NCBI GenBank assembly: GCA_036381195.1
Contig: DASVDH010000089.1
Span: forward strand, 1 to 64,000
Reading direction: 5' to 3'
DNA: 64,000 nt
DNA from: RSA9 sp036381195
Lineage (GTDB): Bacteria; Gemmatimonadota; Gemmatimonadetes; Longimicrobiales; RSA9
The notes beneath the pieces are model-generated. The model was not told the origin of the DNA. It worked only from the letters and a program-made list of their open reading frames with translations, and did not search any database. A program made the translations under genes and the position numbers. Positions 9,344 to 17,580 of this stretch are shown here, in pieces (the first letter of the stretch is position 1; every line of letters starts with the position of its first letter).

Positions 9344-9782
9344 CGCCGTGACAACGCCTCCTGCAACGGAACACTCCCGGGTGCCGCCCGTACCACGTGC
9401 GGGAGGCCCCGGCCCGGCAATCTATGCCGCGCTTCCCGGTGCGGCCACCGCGGCCCCGGCGCCCCGCACGGCTCCCGGTCGTGGCACGTGTGCCCCGCTG
9501 TGGCGCCGCGGCCGAGGCACGCGGGCGGGGCCGGGCCGCCGCAAGAGCGGGCGCGCGGCAGAGGCACGCGGGGGCGGCCGGGCCGCCGGAAAACCGTGCG
9601 CGCGGCCGCGCACGGAGGTCCGGGCGCGCCGGGTGACGGGGTGCGCGTCGCGAGGCGGACGCGCTAGCACTGGTCTTGCAGTGGCGTTCAGGGCTGGGTT
9701 GCGGTGCGGCGGCTGCCCCCGCCTCCGACTACCCCAGGCGGACCAGGGAAGAACACCAAGCTTCCGGCGATACCGAACGGCG
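9344..9782. repeat. Divergent intergenic region with a GC-rich direct repeat
   Basis: 439 bp between the divergent HerA and PHP genes. It contains an imperfect direct repeat: GAGGCACGCGGG followed by a GGCCGGGCCGCCG-type run at 9514 and again at 9561, a 47-bp offset. A self-complementary stretch around GTGCGCGCGGCCGCGCAC (9595-9612) can form a hairpin. Both gene promoters must lie here, but I could not identify a -35/-10 pair. Upstream in-frame extensions of the PHP gene through this region look like GC-rich shadow coding. Confidence 0.4.
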
Positions 9783-10523
9783 ATGACTGCAAACTCGACG
9801 GACCGGTCCGGCCTGCTCCGGATCGACCTCCACGCCCACACGCGCCACTCGGCGGACGCGGCCATGCGCCCGCGCGAGCTGGTGGACCGCGCCATTGACG
9901 CAGGCCTGGACCGCATCGCCGTGACGGACCACGGCGAGATCGAGGGCGCGTTCGAGGCGCGCGCCTATGCCCCGGCCCACGTGATCGTGGGCGAAGAGAT
10001 CCGGTGCCGCTGCCGGACGGAGCTGATCGGGCTGTTCCTGACGGAGTGGATCCCGCCGGGCCTGCCGCTCGAGGAGACGGCCGAGCGCATCCGTGCGCAG
10101 GGCGGCCTGGTCTACGCGCCGCACCCCTTCGCGTACGCGCTGCGCCCGCGCTGGCACGCGGAGTGCTCGCTCGCCGTCGCGGACATCGTGGAAGTCTTCA
10201 ACTCGCGCGCGTTCTACCCGCCCTGGAACCGCCGCGCGCTCGCGGCCGCACGCGAGCGCGGCCTCGGCCAGGCGGCCTCCTCGGACGGGCACTTCCCGCA
10301 CGAGATCGGCCGCGCCTTCACCGAGGTGCCGGCGTTCGATGGCGCCGCGGGCCTGCTCCGCGCGCTGCGCGACGGCACGCCGGTGGGTGCGGCCACGGCG
10401 TCGCCCTTCATCCACGTGGCGTCGCTCAGCCTCAAGGCCGCGCGCATGCTCGTGATGCCCGCTCGCCACGCGTCGGGGCGGGAGCGGCGGCACGCGGCCG
10501 TCGAGCCGCTCGCCACGGACTGA
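9783..10523 (+). CDS. PHP-domain phosphoesterase
   Basis: 246 residues from ATG 9783. The frame stays open further upstream, but the conserved fold begins at once with LLRIDLHAHTRHS, the PHP metal motif HxH, at about residues 10-22. Further metal-site segments are VTDHGEIEGA, YAPHPFAYALRP and SSDGHFPHEIG. PHP proteins are trinuclear-metal phosphoesterases (histidinol phosphatase, polymerase-associated nucleases, nucleoside 3',5'-bisphosphate phosphatases). This stand-alone form lacks a polymerase domain and its substrate cannot be read. No strong Shine-Dalgarno precedes the ATG. It stands alone on the plus strand between minus-strand genes. Confidence 0.85.
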   Translation: MTANSTDRSGLLRIDLHAHTRHSADAAMRPRELVDRAIDAGLDRIAVTDHGEIEGAFEARAYAPAHVIVGEEIRCRCRTELIGLFLTEWIPPGLPLEETAERIRAQGGLVYAPHPFAYALRPRWHAECSLAVADIVEVFNSRAFYPPWNRRALAAARERGLGQAASSDGHFPHEIGRAFTEVPAFDGAAGLLRALRDGTPVGAATASPFIHVASLSLKAARMLVMPARHASGRERRHAAVEPLATD

Positions 10524-10615
10524 CCCGCCGAGCTGCTCGGCGCGAACTGACCGCCGCTCCGCTCACCGCGCGCCCTTCCGCACGCCCCCTGGCGACCTTC
10601 GCGGCACACGGGGAA

Positions 10616-10635
10616 ATGGTACAACGTTGTACCAT
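10616..10635. promoter_or_regulatory. Perfect 20-bp palindrome, operator-like
   Basis: ATGGTACAACGTTGTACCAT reads identically on both strands, with no loop and no flanking T-run, so it is not a terminator. The central AACGTT with a CG dyad resembles LacI/PurR-family operators. It sits in the 278-bp convergent space between the PHP stop and the SDR stop, where an operator is unexpected, and is far more AT-rich than its surroundings. The palindrome is read directly; the regulator class is inference. Confidence 0.6.
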
Positions 10636-10801
10636 CCGGCCCGCTTCCTGAGCGCGTGTGCCGCCGCGCTCGCGTCGGCCGCGTGCGTCCACGTGCGGCT
10701 CCACTCCGGGCCGCCGCCCGGCTCCCGGCCCGGCGCGCGACCAGGCCCGCCCGGGCCGCCACCCGGCGCCGGGCGCGACGCGCGAGCAGGCCGGCCCGCG
10801 T

Positions 10802-12085
10802 TCAGCCCACACCCTCGCCCAGCACGTAGATCGTCTCGCCCGAGATGCCGGAGGAGGCATCGCTCGCGAGGAACAGGACGACGCGGGCGACCTCTTCCCG
10901 CGTCACCCACCTCACCTTCGCGGGGTCCTCGACGCTGCGGCGGTTCTCTTCCGTGTCGATCATGCCGGGCGCGACCGCGTTGACCCGAACGCCGTGGCGC
11001 TTCTCCTCGAGCGCCATGGCGCGCGTCAACGCGATGACGCCCGCCTTGCCCGCGCTATACGCGCCCAGCCGTGCGACGGCCCGCTCGCCCGCGGGCGAGG
11101 CGAAGTTGATGATCGCGCCGCGGGACTCGCGCAGCAGCGGCAGGGCCGCGCGGCTCACGAGGAACGCGGTGCGCGCGTTGCGGGCCACCTCGTCGTCCCA
11201 CTCCTCGGGCGTGGTCTCCGCGAGCGGCTTCATCACCCTGAGTCCGCCCGCGGTGTTGACGACGACGTCGAGCCGCCCGTACCGCGCGCGCACCGTCTCC
11301 AGCAGCGCGTCCACCTGCTCCGGCTGCGTCAGGTCCGCGACGACGCCGAGCACCTCGCCTCGCGCGGCCAGCTCGCGCGCCGCCGCCTCGACGCCGGACC
11401 CGCGGCCCGTCACCACCAGCCGCGCGCCCTCGGCGAGGAAGGCCTCGGCCAGGGCCCAGCCCATCTGCCCCTTGTTCCCGACGCCCGTGATCAGCACGAC
11501 CCTGGCCTGCATGTCCCTCCTCTCGCGCGACGGCCCGTGTGGCGCGCGCCCCGCGTGCAGGGCCGCGCCCGCGGCGGTCAGCACGCCGCAGCCGAGCAAC
11601 ACCGTGCCCGGGCTGAAGTGCGGGATCAGTGTCGACGCGGCCAGCACCACGCCCGCCCCGCCGCCTGCCAGCACGCCGGCGGCCAGGTCGGCGCCGGCCT
11701 GGCCGCGGCCGTCCCGGCCCAGCGCCGCGAGCAGCGACCCCGATGCGTAGGCCGGGAATGCGAGCAGCAGCAGCACCGCCGCCCCGCGCCCCGCCGCTGC
11801 CGCGCGCAGCCCGGGCGACCCGGTCCAGGCGACCGCGAAGACCGCCGCCAGCGCGAACGCGAGCACGCAGAGCACCCAGCGCCGACCCGCTCCGCCCGGC
11901 GCGGGCCGGCCCGCCCACAGCCCCGCCGCCACGCCCGCCAGCACCACGCCCACCAGCGAGCCGGCCGCGCTCAGCAGGCCGGCCGTGGTGTAGAGCAGCA
12001 GCGCCGCCCCGGTCTGCGCAGCCGCAGCCAGCGCCAGCCCCAGCAGCCCGGCGCTCGCCGCGGTCGCGATCCGTCCGGCCCTCAC
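10802..12085 (-). CDS. Membrane domain in frame with short-chain dehydrogenase/reductase
   Basis: The open frame encodes 427 residues. Residues 1-190 are almost entirely hydrophobic, about six membrane helices rich in Ala/Gly/Leu, and resemble the membrane part of spermidine-synthase-like or MFS proteins without a recognisable motif. From residue 192 it is a classical SDR: VVLITGVGNKGQMG (NAD(P)-binding glycine motif), VVNTAGG, a catalytic Ser region (IINFASPAGE), YSAGK (YxxxK) and a final SSGISGETIYVLGEG. An internal ATG at 11512 is preceded by GAGGAGGGAC, so the SDR may be translated separately as a 236-residue soluble enzyme. Either this is a true fusion or two genes without an intervening stop. 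The substrate is unknown; flavin reductase lies 8 bp upstream in the same orientation. Confidence 0.75.
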   Translation of the reverse strand: MRAGRIATAASAGLLGLALAAAAQTGAALLLYTTAGLLSAAGSLVGVVLAGVAAGLWAGRPAPGGAGRRWVLCVLAFALAAVFAVAWTGSPGLRAAAAGRGAAVLLLLAFPAYASGSLLAALGRDGRGQAGADLAAGVLAGGGAGVVLAASTLIPHFSPGTVLLGCGVLTAAGAALHAGRAPHGPSRERRDMQARVVLITGVGNKGQMGWALAEAFLAEGARLVVTGRGSGVEAAARELAARGEVLGVVADLTQPEQVDALLETVRARYGRLDVVVNTAGGLRVMKPLAETTPEEWDDEVARNARTAFLVSRAALPLLRESRGAIINFASPAGERAVARLGAYSAGKAGVIALTRAMALEEKRHGVRVNAVAPGMIDTEENRRSVEDPAKVRWVTREEVARVVLFLASDASSGISGETIYVLGEGVG

Positions 12086-12093
12086 CCCGCGGC

Positions 12094-12576
12094 TCAGGGC
12101 CGGTAGCGGCCGTAGCCGCCACGATAGAAGATCAGCGGCGCCCCATCCCGCGCATCTCCCGCCACCACCTCACCCACGAAGATGGTGTGGTCGCCGCCGG
12201 GGTACTCCGCCCAGAGCCGGCAGTCCACCCAGGCCAGCGCATCCTCCAGGACCGGCGCCCCCGTCACCTCCCGGCGGTAACCCACGCCGCTGAATTTCTC
12301 CGCGACTTCCCGCGCGGCGAAGCGGCGTGCCAGGGACTCCTGGTCCGCCGCGAGGACGCTGATCGCGAACGCGCCCGCCCTGCGGATGTGCGGGAGCGTG
12401 TCCGACCCCGCTTCCACGCACGCCAGCACCAGCGGCGGTTCCAGCGAGACCGAAGCCACCGCGTTCGCCGTCAGGCCGTACGGCCGGCCCGTCCCCGCCT
12501 CCGCCGCCGCCACGACCGTCACTCCCGTCGCGAAGTGCCCCATCACGCGCCGCAGCTCGATCGGATCCAGCCCCAT
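12094..12576 (-). CDS. Flavin reductase-like domain protein
   Basis: 160 residues, matching the flavin reductase (FMN-binding split barrel) family in length and motifs: RRVMGHFATGVTVVAA at the start, YGLTANAVASVSLEPPLVLACV in the middle and GDHTIFVGEV near the end. These enzymes reduce FMN or FAD with NAD(P)H, usually to feed a two-component monooxygenase. No monooxygenase partner lies next to it. It is 3 bp after the NurA-like gene and 8 bp before the membrane/SDR gene, all on the minus strand, so the three are probably one transcript. A redox pairing with the SDR is possible but not shown. Confidence 0.9.
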   Translation of the reverse strand: MGLDPIELRRVMGHFATGVTVVAAAEAGTGRPYGLTANAVASVSLEPPLVLACVEAGSDTLPHIRRAGAFAISVLAADQESLARRFAAREVAEKFSGVGYRREVTGAPVLEDALAWVDCRLWAEYPGGDHTIFVGEVVAGDARDGAPLIFYRGGYGRYRP

Positions 12577-12579
12577 GCG

Positions 12580-13587
12580 TCAGCTCCAGCGCGGCGCCCG
12601 CGCGCGCAGGTACTCCTCGCAGTCCCGGATCGGGTAGAGCAGCCGATCCCAGCGCGGGTCCGGCAGCGCGAGCGGCGCCGTCTCCGCCAGCAGCCAGCGG
12701 CTCACCTCGTCCGCGAGCTCCACGCTCTCCTCGCGCGCCGCCATCTCGACGCGCACGAGACCCCAGAGCGCATCCCGCCCCGCATGCGGCCTCAGTCGCA
12801 GGTACCAGGAGTAGACTGGCGTGAAGCTCCGCGTCCCTGGCCGGAACACGCTCGTCCGCTCGCCCACTTCCAGCGCCAGCAGCGTGCGCGCGTCCTCGCC
12901 GTCGAAGAACCGCGTGCGGTGGCTCTTCACCACGCCCACCGCCCGCGGGCACGCCGCCAGCTCCGCGCTCAGCGTCAGACTCCCGTCCACCAGCAGCCAG
13001 CCGTCCTCCTCCCGCGCGTCGGCGCACCACCGCCCCGCCAGCGCGGCCTCCAGCCCCTCTCGCCAGCGGTTCACCCGCTGCGCCGCCCGTGCGTACAGCA
13101 ACGGCGGGAACAGCGGCAGCGGCTCCGCATCGTTTTCCGGGCCCGTGTCCACCAGCTCGCCCGCGCTCTCGACCGCGGTCCGCACCGCGGACGGGTCCAC
13201 GTAGCGGAACGGGAAGAACGCCGCCTCGCGTTCCTCCTGGTAGCGCGTCACGTAGCCCGAAGGGCCGGACACCTCGAGCGTGCCCATGCGCCGGTCCCGC
13301 CGGGCGCGCACCACCGCCGCCCCGTACGCGTACACCACGGGCACCGGCCCGTGGTACAGCGCCACCTCCGCCCGCTGGATCCCGTCCAGGAAGCAGGTGA
13401 ACCGGCTCTCCGCCGGCTGGCCCACGCGAATCGCGCGCAGCCGGCCGCCCGCGCCCTCCACCACCTCCGCTTCCGCCTCCGCCAGCCCCTCCTCCGGCTC
13501 CAGCCACGTCGCGCGCCCCGCGCCGTCCGCGGCCGCGAAGCCGCTGCCAGGCACGCGCGCGAGCCGCCTGAGCCGCGTCAGGAGCAT
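12580..13587 (-). CDS. NurA-like 5'-3' nuclease candidate
   Basis: 335 residues. Three spaced segments resemble the NurA nuclease core: CFLDGIQR at about 65-72 (Asp-Gly of the N-terminal metal site, followed by VVYAYGAAVVR), LLVDGSLT at about 198-205, and VGVVKSHR at about 217-224 with the conserved Lys. The C-terminal half has alternating strands and helices. NurA acts with HerA in double-strand-break end resection, and a HerA-like ATPase is encoded nearby on the same strand. Weak points are the Ile instead of the usual Ser after the first Asp-Gly and the lack of direct adjacency to HerA. If not NurA, it is an uncharacterised RNase H-like protein. Confidence 0.55.
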   Translation of the reverse strand: MLLTRLRRLARVPGSGFAAADGAGRATWLEPEEGLAEAEAEVVEGAGGRLRAIRVGQPAESRFTCFLDGIQRAEVALYHGPVPVVYAYGAAVVRARRDRRMGTLEVSGPSGYVTRYQEEREAAFFPFRYVDPSAVRTAVESAGELVDTGPENDAEPLPLFPPLLYARAAQRVNRWREGLEAALAGRWCADAREEDGWLLVDGSLTLSAELAACPRAVGVVKSHRTRFFDGEDARTLLALEVGERTSVFRPGTRSFTPVYSWYLRLRPHAGRDALWGLVRVEMAAREESVELADEVSRWLLAETAPLALPDPRWDRLLYPIRDCEEYLRARAPRWS

Positions 13588-13748
13588 GCCGCCCTTGCCG
13601 GGCGCCGGCGCAGGCCGCGCCGCAACCCGTCCTTTGCTGAGCCGATCACCGCGGTTGCGTGCAGAATGCTACACGTCTAGGTTGCCTGACCCGATACCGA
13701 TTCGCACCGCCCGAACGCCGGCGGGTCGGGCATGGTCCTGGAGTCGAG

Positions 13749-15236
13749 ATGCGAGCGAGTGCGTCGTTCCGGTTGGCTGCCTGCCTGATTGTAATCGCTG
13801 CCTCCGGCTGCGACAACGTGCAGTGGGGCGGCGCAGAGCTGGCCATCGTGCCGCCACCGCCCAAGACCCAGGAACGTTCGGGGGACGCGGACGGGCCCGA
13901 CGAGGACCGCTTGCCCGAGGGCCCCGTCCTCTACCTCGTGCGCGCCGGCGCCGGCGGCACCGCCACGCTCCTCCCCATCGCCGAGATCAGCGGGGACACG
14001 CTGCGCCGCCTCGACGCCACCGATTGGGAACGCTACGGCACCCGCTTCATCGCCGAGCACCTCCGCCCCGGCACCGAGCTGGCCCTCTACCGTGCCGGCG
14101 GACGCGTCGGCACCTTCATCACGCAGGCGGCGGAAGTGCCGCCCGCCGCCGTCTGCCCGCGCGTCCCCCGCGCGACGGGGACCCTCGAGCTCGGTCCCGC
14201 GGCAGCGGATGCCACCGAGTTCCTCGCGCTCGCGAAGGCCGATGCGCCGCCACCCACCGCGCCGGCGGCCAGTGCGCCCGAACCCACCCGCGCCATGCAG
14301 GTCCTGGCGCCCAACCTCGCAGAGCGCTTGCTGCGGGCTCGCTCCGCCCCGCTGCCGAACAACTGGCGGCGCGCCATGGCGCAGCTCGTGCCCTTCCCCC
14401 TCGCCGGCGCCGCAGATCCGGCCTTCGCCGCCACCTTCCTCATCGGCGACACGCTCGGCCCCGGCCTCGATGACGACGGCTCCTCCCTCTTCTTCATCGC
14501 CATGCCCCAGGCGCAGGCCGGCTACGTGCCCGCCCACGCCGAGTACAACGAGTACGCGAGCACCGGCAAGGTCGCGCCCCGCGTCGTCGACTACCTCGAC
14601 TGGGACCGCGACGGCCAGCCCGAACTGCTGCTCGAGGTCTACGGCACCTCCGACGCCTGGTTCGCTGCCGTCGGGCAGGTGAACGGCGAGTGGCGCACCA
14701 CCTTCCAGCACCGCTGCGCGCGGCCGGCCACGCCTTCCGCCGACAGCGCCGCAGCGCGCGCCGCGACCCGTCGCGCCAGCAGTGAGCCTCCGCCGGCAGC
14801 GGCGCAGCCGCGCCAGACCCGGCCCGCGGCCCGCCCCCGGACCACGCAGACGCCGCCGCGGCAGGAGACGACGCCAGGGCGCCAGGAGGCAACGCGCCAG
14901 GAGGCAACGCGCCAGGAGACGCCATCGCGGCAGGATACGGCCCGCCGGCCCGAGCCCCAGCGCGCGGACACGGCACGCCAGAACGCGCCCCCGCGCGATA
15001 CCCTGCGCCGGGACACGCTCCGCCAGGGCGCGGTGCAGCGCGACACGGCGCGCAGGGACACACTCCGCCAGGGCGCGGCCCAGCGCGACACGGCGCGCAG
15101 GGACACGCTCCGCCGCGACACCCTCTCGCTCCGCGCGAGCGCGACGCCCACACTGCGCGGCCGCGACGAGAGCGCGGCCGCGGCGCCGGTCGCTGTCACG
15201 TCGCCGCCCGCACCGCGCGGCCGCGGCGCCGCTTGA
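13749..15236 (+). CDS. Lipoprotein with Arg-Asp-Thr repeat tail, unknown function
   Basis: 495 residues from ATG 13749; upstream in-frame codons lack a start context. The N-terminus has a signal ending VIAASGC, a lipobox. Residues about 55-330 are a globular region without a family I recognise; the segment YLDWDRDGQPELLLEVYG resembles an EF-hand-like/VCBS Ca-binding turn (DxDxDG). From about residue 335 it becomes a low-complexity tail of Arg, Gln, Thr, Pro and Ala, including tandem copies of RRDTLRQGA/QRDTA between about 420 and 465. The strongly basic tail is unusual for an exported lipoprotein and might bind peptidoglycan or polyanions. It is divergent from the NurA-like gene. Confidence 0.7.
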   Translation: MRASASFRLAACLIVIAASGCDNVQWGGAELAIVPPPPKTQERSGDADGPDEDRLPEGPVLYLVRAGAGGTATLLPIAEISGDTLRRLDATDWERYGTRFIAEHLRPGTELALYRAGGRVGTFITQAAEVPPAAVCPRVPRATGTLELGPAAADATEFLALAKADAPPPTAPAASAPEPTRAMQVLAPNLAERLLRARSAPLPNNWRRAMAQLVPFPLAGAADPAFAATFLIGDTLGPGLDDDGSSLFFIAMPQAQAGYVPAHAEYNEYASTGKVAPRVVDYLDWDRDGQPELLLEVYGTSDAWFAAVGQVNGEWRTTFQHRCARPATPSADSAAARAATRRASSEPPPAAAQPRQTRPAARPRTTQTPPRQETTPGRQEATRQEATRQETPSRQDTARRPEPQRADTARQNAPPRDTLRRDTLRQGAVQRDTARRDTLRQGAAQRDTARRDTLRRDTLSLRASATPTLRGRDESAAAAPVAVTSPPAPRGRGAA

Positions 15237-15367
15237 CGCTCCCGGACCCGCGCGTCAGATTCCGGCATCCCGGATCACGGCCAAGACTCGATCAGTCCGC
15301 CGGTACACGGGCGCGATGCCGCGCTCCCGCGTGTGCCCTCGCCTCGCGCTTGCACGGAGGTCGCGCC

Positions 15368-15535
15368 ATGCCCGTCTACCAGTACCACTGCTCGAGCTGC
15401 GGTCACGACTTCGATCGCGTGGAGACCATGCGCGAGCACGAGTCAGAGGCGGCGCCGCCCTGCCCGAGCTGCGGCAGCGAGAAGGTCGAGCAGCGCCCGA
15501 GCGCGTTCTTCGCCAAGACCGCGCGCAAGGCCTGA
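15368..15535 (+). CDS. FmdB-family zinc-ribbon protein
   Basis: 55 residues from ATG 15368, preceded by CGGAGG about 9 nt upstream. It begins MPVYQYHCSSCGHDF, then CPSCGSEKVEQRPS, so it has two CxxC pairs forming a zinc ribbon, exactly as in the FmdB regulatory-like family. These small proteins are widespread; function is mostly unknown, with some cases linked to regulation of formamidase genes. It is 78 bp before the btuF-like gene in the same orientation, so co-transcription is plausible, but there is no functional link that I can see. Confidence 0.85.
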   Translation: MPVYQYHCSSCGHDFDRVETMREHESEAAPPCPSCGSEKVEQRPSAFFAKTARKA

Positions 15536-15613
15536 CGCCCACCCCGAGGACCGGCCGATGCCGGCAAGGAGGCTCCGGCGCCGAGCCGGCCGCGCACCGC
15601 GGCGAGCCGCACC

Positions 15614-16531
15614 TTGAACCACGTGCGCACGACCCTGCTGCTCTGCGCGGCCACTCTCGCGGCCGCGTGCGGCGCGGATCGGCACTCCGCTGAGCCGCCC
15701 GCCATCACCCTCCGGGACGATGCCGGCCGCGAGGTCCGGCTACCCGCACCCGCAACGCGCGTCGTCTCTCTGCTGCCCGCCGCCACGGACGTGATCCTCG
15801 CGCTGCGCGCAGGGGACCGCCTCGTCGCCCGCACGGACTACGACACGCACGCGTCCCTCGCCGCGCTGCCCTCCGTGGGCGGCGGCCTCACGCCGAGTCT
15901 CGAGTGGCTCACCGCGCTCGAGCCCGACCTCGTGATCGCCTGGCGGGACGCACAATCCCGGACGCTCGTCCGCCGGCTCGACGAGCTCGGCATCCCGACC
16001 TACGCGGCGGGGCCCGAGAGCATCGCGGATGCGAAGCGCCTCGCCCGGCACATCGGCAGGATGCTCGGGCTCGACCCGCGCGCGGACAGCCTGCTCGCCG
16101 CCTTCGACTCCAGCTTCGAGGCGGTGCGCCGGCGCATCCCCGCAAGCGCCCCGGCGCCGAGCGTGCTCTACCTCGTCGCCCTGGACCCGCCCCGGGCCGC
16201 CGGGCCAGGCACCTTCGTGGACGAGCTCATCGCGGCCGCGGGCGGCCGGAACACCTTCGCGGACGCGCCCGCGCTCTGGCCGGAGGTCAGTCTCGAGGAA
16301 GTGGTCCGCCGGCAGCCGGACGTGGTGGTCGTCGCGGTCGCGGACGCGCCCGCGCTCGACCGCCTGCGCGCCGCCCCCGGCTGGCGCGAGCTCCGGGCCG
16401 TGCGCGCGGGCCGCATCGCCGCCGTGGACGCCGACCTCTTCAACCGCCCGGGCCCGGGCCTCGCCCGCGCCGTCGTGCGCCTCGCCGCCATCCTGCATCC
16501 CGAGCTGTTCCCGCAGGAGGCGACGCCATGA
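15614..16531 (+). CDS. ABC transporter periplasmic binding protein, BtuF/FepB-type
   Basis: 305 residues. The N-terminal signal ends TLAAACG (lipobox, Cys at about 19), so it is a lipoprotein. The mature part has the helical-backbone metal receptor fold: VVSLLPAATDVILALRAGDRL and later SLEWLTALEPDLVIAW, the standard hallmarks of BtuF and related vitamin B12 or Fe-siderophore binding proteins. It delivers its ligand to the downstream permease and ATPase, whose genes overlap by 4 nt each. The PAATDV pattern is closer to cobalamin-binding members than to siderophore ones, but this is not decisive. I see no cobalamin riboswitch upstream. Confidence 0.88.
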   Translation: MNHVRTTLLLCAATLAAACGADRHSAEPPAITLRDDAGREVRLPAPATRVVSLLPAATDVILALRAGDRLVARTDYDTHASLAALPSVGGGLTPSLEWLTALEPDLVIAWRDAQSRTLVRRLDELGIPTYAAGPESIADAKRLARHIGRMLGLDPRADSLLAAFDSSFEAVRRRIPASAPAPSVLYLVALDPPRAAGPGTFVDELIAAAGGRNTFADAPALWPEVSLEEVVRRQPDVVVVAVADAPALDRLRAAPGWRELRAVRAGRIAAVDADLFNRPGPGLARAVVRLAAILHPELFPQEATP

Positions 16532-17580
16532 ACGCCGCGACGCCTGCGCGCGCGGCCGCGCCGGCGGGGGAACGCACGCGCGCGCTCCGCCCCCGCTCTT
16601 CCGTGGCCGCGCTCGCGCTGCTCGGGCTGTTGCTGGCGATCGCGCTCGCCGCCACGGTCGCCATCGGCGCGGCGGACCTTTCGCTGCGCGAGGTCGCCGC
16701 AGCACTCGCCGGCCGGGGGGACGAAACCGCACGCGCCATCGTGCGCGACCTGCGTCTGCCGCGCGCGATGCTCGCCGCCATGACCGGCGCCTCGCTCGCG
16801 CTCGCGGGAGCGGTGTTCCAGGCGCTGCTGCGCAACCCGCTCGCCGACCCGTACGTCCTCGGCGTCTCGGGCGGCGCCGCGGTCGGCGCCGTCGCCGCGA
16901 TCGTGCTGGGCCTCGCGGCGCGCGCGCCCTGGTCCGTGCCCGCCGCCGCGCTCGCCGGCGCGCTCGCCGCGATCTTCATCGTCTTCCGCATCGCGTCCGC
17001 CGTCGGCCGCGCCCTCGACACGCGCGTGCTCCTGCTGGCCGGCGTCGTCGTCGGCGCCTTCTTCAACGCCGTCATCCTGCTGCTGCTCACGTTCGCCGAG
17101 GCCGAGAGCTTCCGCTCCGCAGTGTTCTGGATGATGGGCAGTCTTTCCACCGCGAGCTGGCCCGCCGCCGCGTTGCTCGCCGCGCATCTCGCGCCCGCCA
17201 TGCTGGTCCTGCTCGGCCTTGCCCGCCCGCTCGACCTCCTCGCCGTGGGCGAGGAAACCGCGCTGCACCTCGGTGTGCGCGCCGAGCGCGTCAAGCTCGC
17301 GGCCTACCTCGTCGCATCACTGCTGGTCGCGGCGAGCGTCGCGGCCTGCGGGGTCATCGGCTTCATCGGCCTGATCGTGCCGCATGCGCTCCGGCTCGCG
17401 TGGGGCAGCAGCCACCGGCTCCTCCTGCCCGCCTCTGTCCTCGCCGGCGCTGTGTTCTTGCTGGTGGCGGACACCGTCGCGCGGACGATCGCCGCGCCCG
17501 CCGAGCTTCCCGTCGGCGTGATCACCGCGCTGATCGGCGTGCCCATCTTCATCCTGTTGCTCGCGCGGAGGAAGGCGTGA
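16528..17580 (+). CDS. FecCD/BtuC-family ABC permease
   Basis: 350 residues from ATG 16528, which overlaps the binding-protein stop as ATGA. It has about nine or ten membrane helices and the family signatures LRLPRAMLAAMTGASLALAG, LRNPLADPYVLGVSGGAAVG and CGVIGFIGLIVPHALR (the coupling-helix region that contacts the ATPase). Length matches the family (330-360). It forms the inner-membrane channel for cobalamin or Fe-siderophore. The longer upstream open frame is a shadow of the binding-protein gene. Confidence 0.95.
   Translation: MNAATPARAAAPAGERTRALRPRSSVAALALLGLLLAIALAATVAIGAADLSLREVAAALAGRGDETARAIVRDLRLPRAMLAAMTGASLALAGAVFQALLRNPLADPYVLGVSGGAAVGAVAAIVLGLAARAPWSVPAAALAGALAAIFIVFRIASAVGRALDTRVLLLAGVVVGAFFNAVILLLLTFAEAESFRSAVFWMMGSLSTASWPAAALLAAHLAPAMLVLLGLARPLDLLAVGEETALHLGVRAERVKLAAYLVASLLVAASVAACGVIGFIGLIVPHALRLAWGSSHRLLLPASVLAGAVFLLVADTVARTIAAPAELPVGVITALIGVPIFILLLARRKA

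Noticed and set aside
7004..9667. 887-residue plus-strand frame opposite the HerA-like gene
   Set aside because: Shadow frame: rich in His/Arg/Val/Leu repeats typical of complemented high-GC coding, no motif.
10627..10801. Possible small lipoprotein frame starting inside the 20-bp palindrome (FLSACAAALASAACVHVRLHSGPPPG)
   Set aside because: Looks like a lipoprotein signal followed by a Gly/Pro tail, but the start is TTG inside the palindrome with no ribosome site, and the frame runs into the SDR gene's 3' end. Not strong enough to call.
15236..15613. Cobalamin riboswitch ahead of the btuF-type gene
   Set aside because: No B12-box-like or adenosylcobalamin leader pattern seen; the space before btuF is only 78 bp after the zinc-ribbon gene.
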